Below, piece after piece: positions 61,589-64,000 of a stretch of DNA of 64,000 nucleotides (positions are counted from its first letter, which is position 1; each line of letters begins with the position of its first letter). The notes under the pieces were generated by a model, which saw only the letters and a program-made list of their open reading frames with translations, searched no databases and was not told the DNA's origin. Both the position numbers and the translations under genes were made by a program. Source of the DNA: Chlorophyllum brunneum (taxonomy: Eukaryota; Basidiomycota; Agaricomycetes; Agaricales; Agaricaceae). Where the stretch lies: the NCBI GenBank assembly GCA_963576785.1, contig OY756140.1:3906001-3970000 (forward strand), read 5' to 3'.

Positions 61589-62447
61589 CTATACCCATTG
61601 AATGTCTTTCTTCTTCAACTCATGTAATGGGGCTGCTATGTTACTGAAATCATAGAAGTTTGTGAAGCCTAGGAATTTTTCAACATCTTTCAGGGATTTG
61701 GGTGTTGGCCACTCTTTTACCACTTTCACCTTCTCCTCTATTTTAACACTGTCTTGTCCAACCACAAATCCCAATATTGGTATCTCCTTCACATCGAATA
61801 AACACTTTGATCTTTTGAAATACAGCTGGTGTTTTGCTGCAATATTAAGAAATTGTTTCATTCTATCTTCAAGTTCCTGTTGTGTGGTTCCTGGGATAAC
61901 AAAGTCATCCATGTAGTTGACAACTGCTCCTTCATGTAGCATTTCCTGGAAGACCATGTTCATTATCCTTTGGAATGTTTCTGGCAAGTTGCTTATTCCG
62001 AAAAACATGACCATTGGTTTGAATAGTCCATTGTTTGTTACAAACACTGCTTTCCATTCATTGCCTTCTCTGATCCAGACATTGTTGTATCCCCAAATAA
62101 TGTCAAGCTTGTTGAAGACTTTTGCATTCTTGAGTCTGTCAATAACTTTGCTTATCAATAGAAGTAGTGTTTTGTCTTTAATTGTGTGTTTGTTTAATTT
62201 TTTGTAGTCTTCTACTAGTTGCTTGGTTCTGTCTTTCTTGGGTATGAAAAAGCATGGGGTCACATAAGGAGATTGTGATGGTCAAATTCATCCTGAGGCA
62301 ATATTCTCATTGAGAAATTTCTGTAGTTCTTGCTTTTCCATTATTGTTATTGGGTATACTTTGGACAGTAGTACCAGTAGTGCGTTTTCTGACAAGCTTA
62401 TCTTGTGGTCCCATATTGTGTGCTCAGGTAGTTTGTCAAAGTTCTTG
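61589..62447 (-). pseudogene. Chromovirus reverse transcriptase
   Basis: Seen: HKISLSENALL and YPITIMEKQELQKFL upstream, then TPCFFIPKKDRTKQLVEDYKKLN, FNKLDIIWGYNNVWI, GLFKPMVMFFGISNLPETFQ, VVNYMDDFVIPG (YxDD catalytic motif intact), ILGFVVGQDSVKI and EKFLGFTNFY. The central 224 codons (62263-61589) are uninterrupted; stops occur just upstream near 62290. LINE copy F cuts it at 62448. Confidence 0.88.
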
Positions 62448-62480
<33 letters not shown>

Positions 62481-64000
62481 ACAATTTATATAGCGGTGCT
62501 TGAGCGCAGTCCACGTGTACATACATACAAAGGCAGAATGTACAGAATGTTTGGAGAAGGGAAAGTAAACTACAAGTAAACTAACCCCTACGAGACTCAT
62601 TGATATCTAGCGTGTACACTAGAGAGATGTTTGGTACCTACAATGTTCAGCGGAAAGAGGAAAGGAAGGGAATTCGGCAAGAGAGAGAGTGAGAGAGAGA
62701 AATCGATAGAAGAGAAACTATCTACTCGCAATCACAAGGGGGAACATCAAACGGTACATAGCGTGTGGGTGGGTATTTACCCGGGCACCACGGAAGAGAT
62801 GGAAGTTGAATGAAAACTATATAAAATAGTAGACGAGTGAGGAAAGAGGAGATAGAGAAATAAATTGGAAATCCATAACTGGGAGAGCAAAAGAAAAGAG
62901 AGAAAAGAAAAGGATCCTACGCAGGCACAGACCCAAACCTCCTTTGGACTTGATGACGATGTAATGGTGGGATTGAACCAGCACGGATACGAGGGCAGTC
63001 AGGTTCCGGGGGAAAGCTGAATGCGGAGGGGTTGCGATGCAAGAAGTTGACAAATGTCTTGATCATGTCGACGCCGAAGTGGTGATCGAAGTTGTTACAA
63101 TGATACAGGATGTGTGATTGCATTTGCACCATTTGACTATTGCAGTGGTGGCACGAAAGGTCCTCGTTAGGAAAGAATCGTAGTTGATATTCTCCAATCG
63201 GGGCGTGGCATAGTATGGTGCGACAGGCTCTTGTGAAGAGCTGGGGCTGGTATCCGCATTCTCATATCCATGGACCGGACTTAATGTGTGACGGTAAGGC
63301 AGAGGCTCCGTTCGCTCACACCAGGAGGTGGAGGAAGGAGCTACTGCTGTAAGTCTTGAACCCGAACATGGCCTGCCATGTGTGAATGGCACGTTTGGCG
63401 GACTTCTTGCGAAGGTAGTCAATTGAGTTCGGTACTCGGTGATTTCAACCCCGGTTAGGCCAGGCAACCATTTGGATCCAGTCGTGCATGGCTTTTTGTA
63501 TCCCATACTTGCATTTCGACGGCGTGTAATAAAACAAAAGGCAGTGTTGGTCTGACTTGTTGAACCAAGCCAGGAGCGCCTTCAAGGTGAGGATGGACTG
63601 TCATTGGCAGGAATGCAGTGAACAGTCGAGTAGGAGCCAGGAGGCCACGATGGAGTCAGTGAACACATGAATGTGCTCAACCTGGTCATAATCGGCAGTA
63701 GCGAGCACCTTGGTAATACCTAAGTACTGCGCTACCAGTTCTGTGTCTGTCGCCGTGGTTCCTCCGAGCCTTTTCATAATAGAGCTCCCGCTGTCAAGAT
63801 GTCGAATGGTAGCTACCGCCGTAAACTGGCTGGCAAGTGGATTGGGATTGGGGTGGACTGAGCTGTCCATACCGATCATGATGGATTTTGCGTCCATCGT
63901 TGCATTCGTTGTTACATCGTCCCAAAGTGTCTTCGAGAGGTGAGGGTTGTCCCAGTTGAATCCTATAAAAGTTACATTAGTAGAGAAACAGTCAAGTAAC
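62448..64000 (-). mobile_element. LINE copy F, runs off the window
   Basis: Minus-strand LINE beginning with its poly(A) tail (T-run 62448-62474), then 3' UTR, Cys/His cluster (about 63132-62917) and RNase H (MKRLGGTTATDTELVAQY, HVFTDSIVASWLL; 63897-63601). It still continues at base 64000 with the FPTNVSF-like stretch found in copy A. CpG-rich like copy E, hence young. It interrupts the chromovirus upstream of its reverse transcriptase. Confidence 0.92.

Larger units (their letters stand above)
48159..64000 (-). mobile_element. Ty3/gypsy chromovirus, nested with four later insertions
   Basis: Minus-strand LTR retrotransposon inserted in copia. Its own sequence occurs in pieces: about 60720-62447 (reverse transcriptase, RNase H, integrase zinc finger), 56302-57171 (integrase end and chromodomain), 48465-49424 (a further open stretch and the polypurine tract) and 48159-48464 (LTR). 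LINEs C, D (with E inside) and F interrupt it. The order RT, RNase H, integrase marks Ty3/gypsy, and a chromodomain after integrase marks the chromovirus branch. The 5' part lies beyond 64000. Confidence 0.88.

Overview
The window is nuclear DNA of a filamentous basidiomycete, most likely an agaricomycete mushroom. Genes lie on both strands and are cut by many short introns (about 48-75 nt) with GT..AG ends and CTGAC/CTAAC-like branch sites. The gene set is typical of such fungi: F-box/leucine-rich protein, kinase-like protein, metacaspase, cytochrome P450, fungal AAA ATPase, maltase and nitrate reductase. No gene identifies a genus. All gene models below were assembled by eye from exon frames, splice sites and family motifs.

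Region 1 (about 0.4-37.5 kb) is host sequence. In order it holds: a DMATS-type aromatic prenyltransferase (-), a kinase-like gene with a substituted catalytic loop (-), an extremely intron-dense type I metacaspase (+), an F-box protein (-), a GH13 maltase/alpha-glucosidase (-), a dual-specificity-type phosphatase (-), a KLHDC4-type kelch protein (+), a small charged protein (+), an AAA+ ATPase (-), a cytochrome P450 (+), a Bud21/Utp16-like lysine-rich protein (-) and an assimilatory nitrate reductase (+). They do not form an obvious pathway: the prenyltransferase and the P450 are 25 kb apart with housekeeping genes between, and nitrate reductase has no transporter or nitrite reductase beside it.

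Region 2 (37.5-64 kb) is a nested retrotransposon island. A 5'-truncated LINE (copy A, +) sits alone at 37.5-40.5 kb with a clear target-site duplication. After about 1.5 kb of old CpG-poor sequence comes a decayed Ty1/copia element (+, about 42.1-48.16 kb), split by a short LINE fragment (copy B, -) and then cut off inside its RNase H domain by a Ty3/gypsy chromovirus (-, 48.16 kb to beyond the window end). The chromovirus is itself split by a full-length 6.9-kb LINE (copy C, +), by an ORF1-only LINE derivative (D, -) that carries another LINE (copy E, -), and by a further LINE (copy F, -) running off the right edge. Duplications flank A, B, C and E. The order of insertion can be read directly: copia, then chromovirus, then C, D and F, then E inside D.

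The older elements are nearly free of CpG, and the stop codons in the younger LINE copy A are mostly C-to-T changes. This points to cytosine methylation and deamination, or a RIP-like process, in this island.
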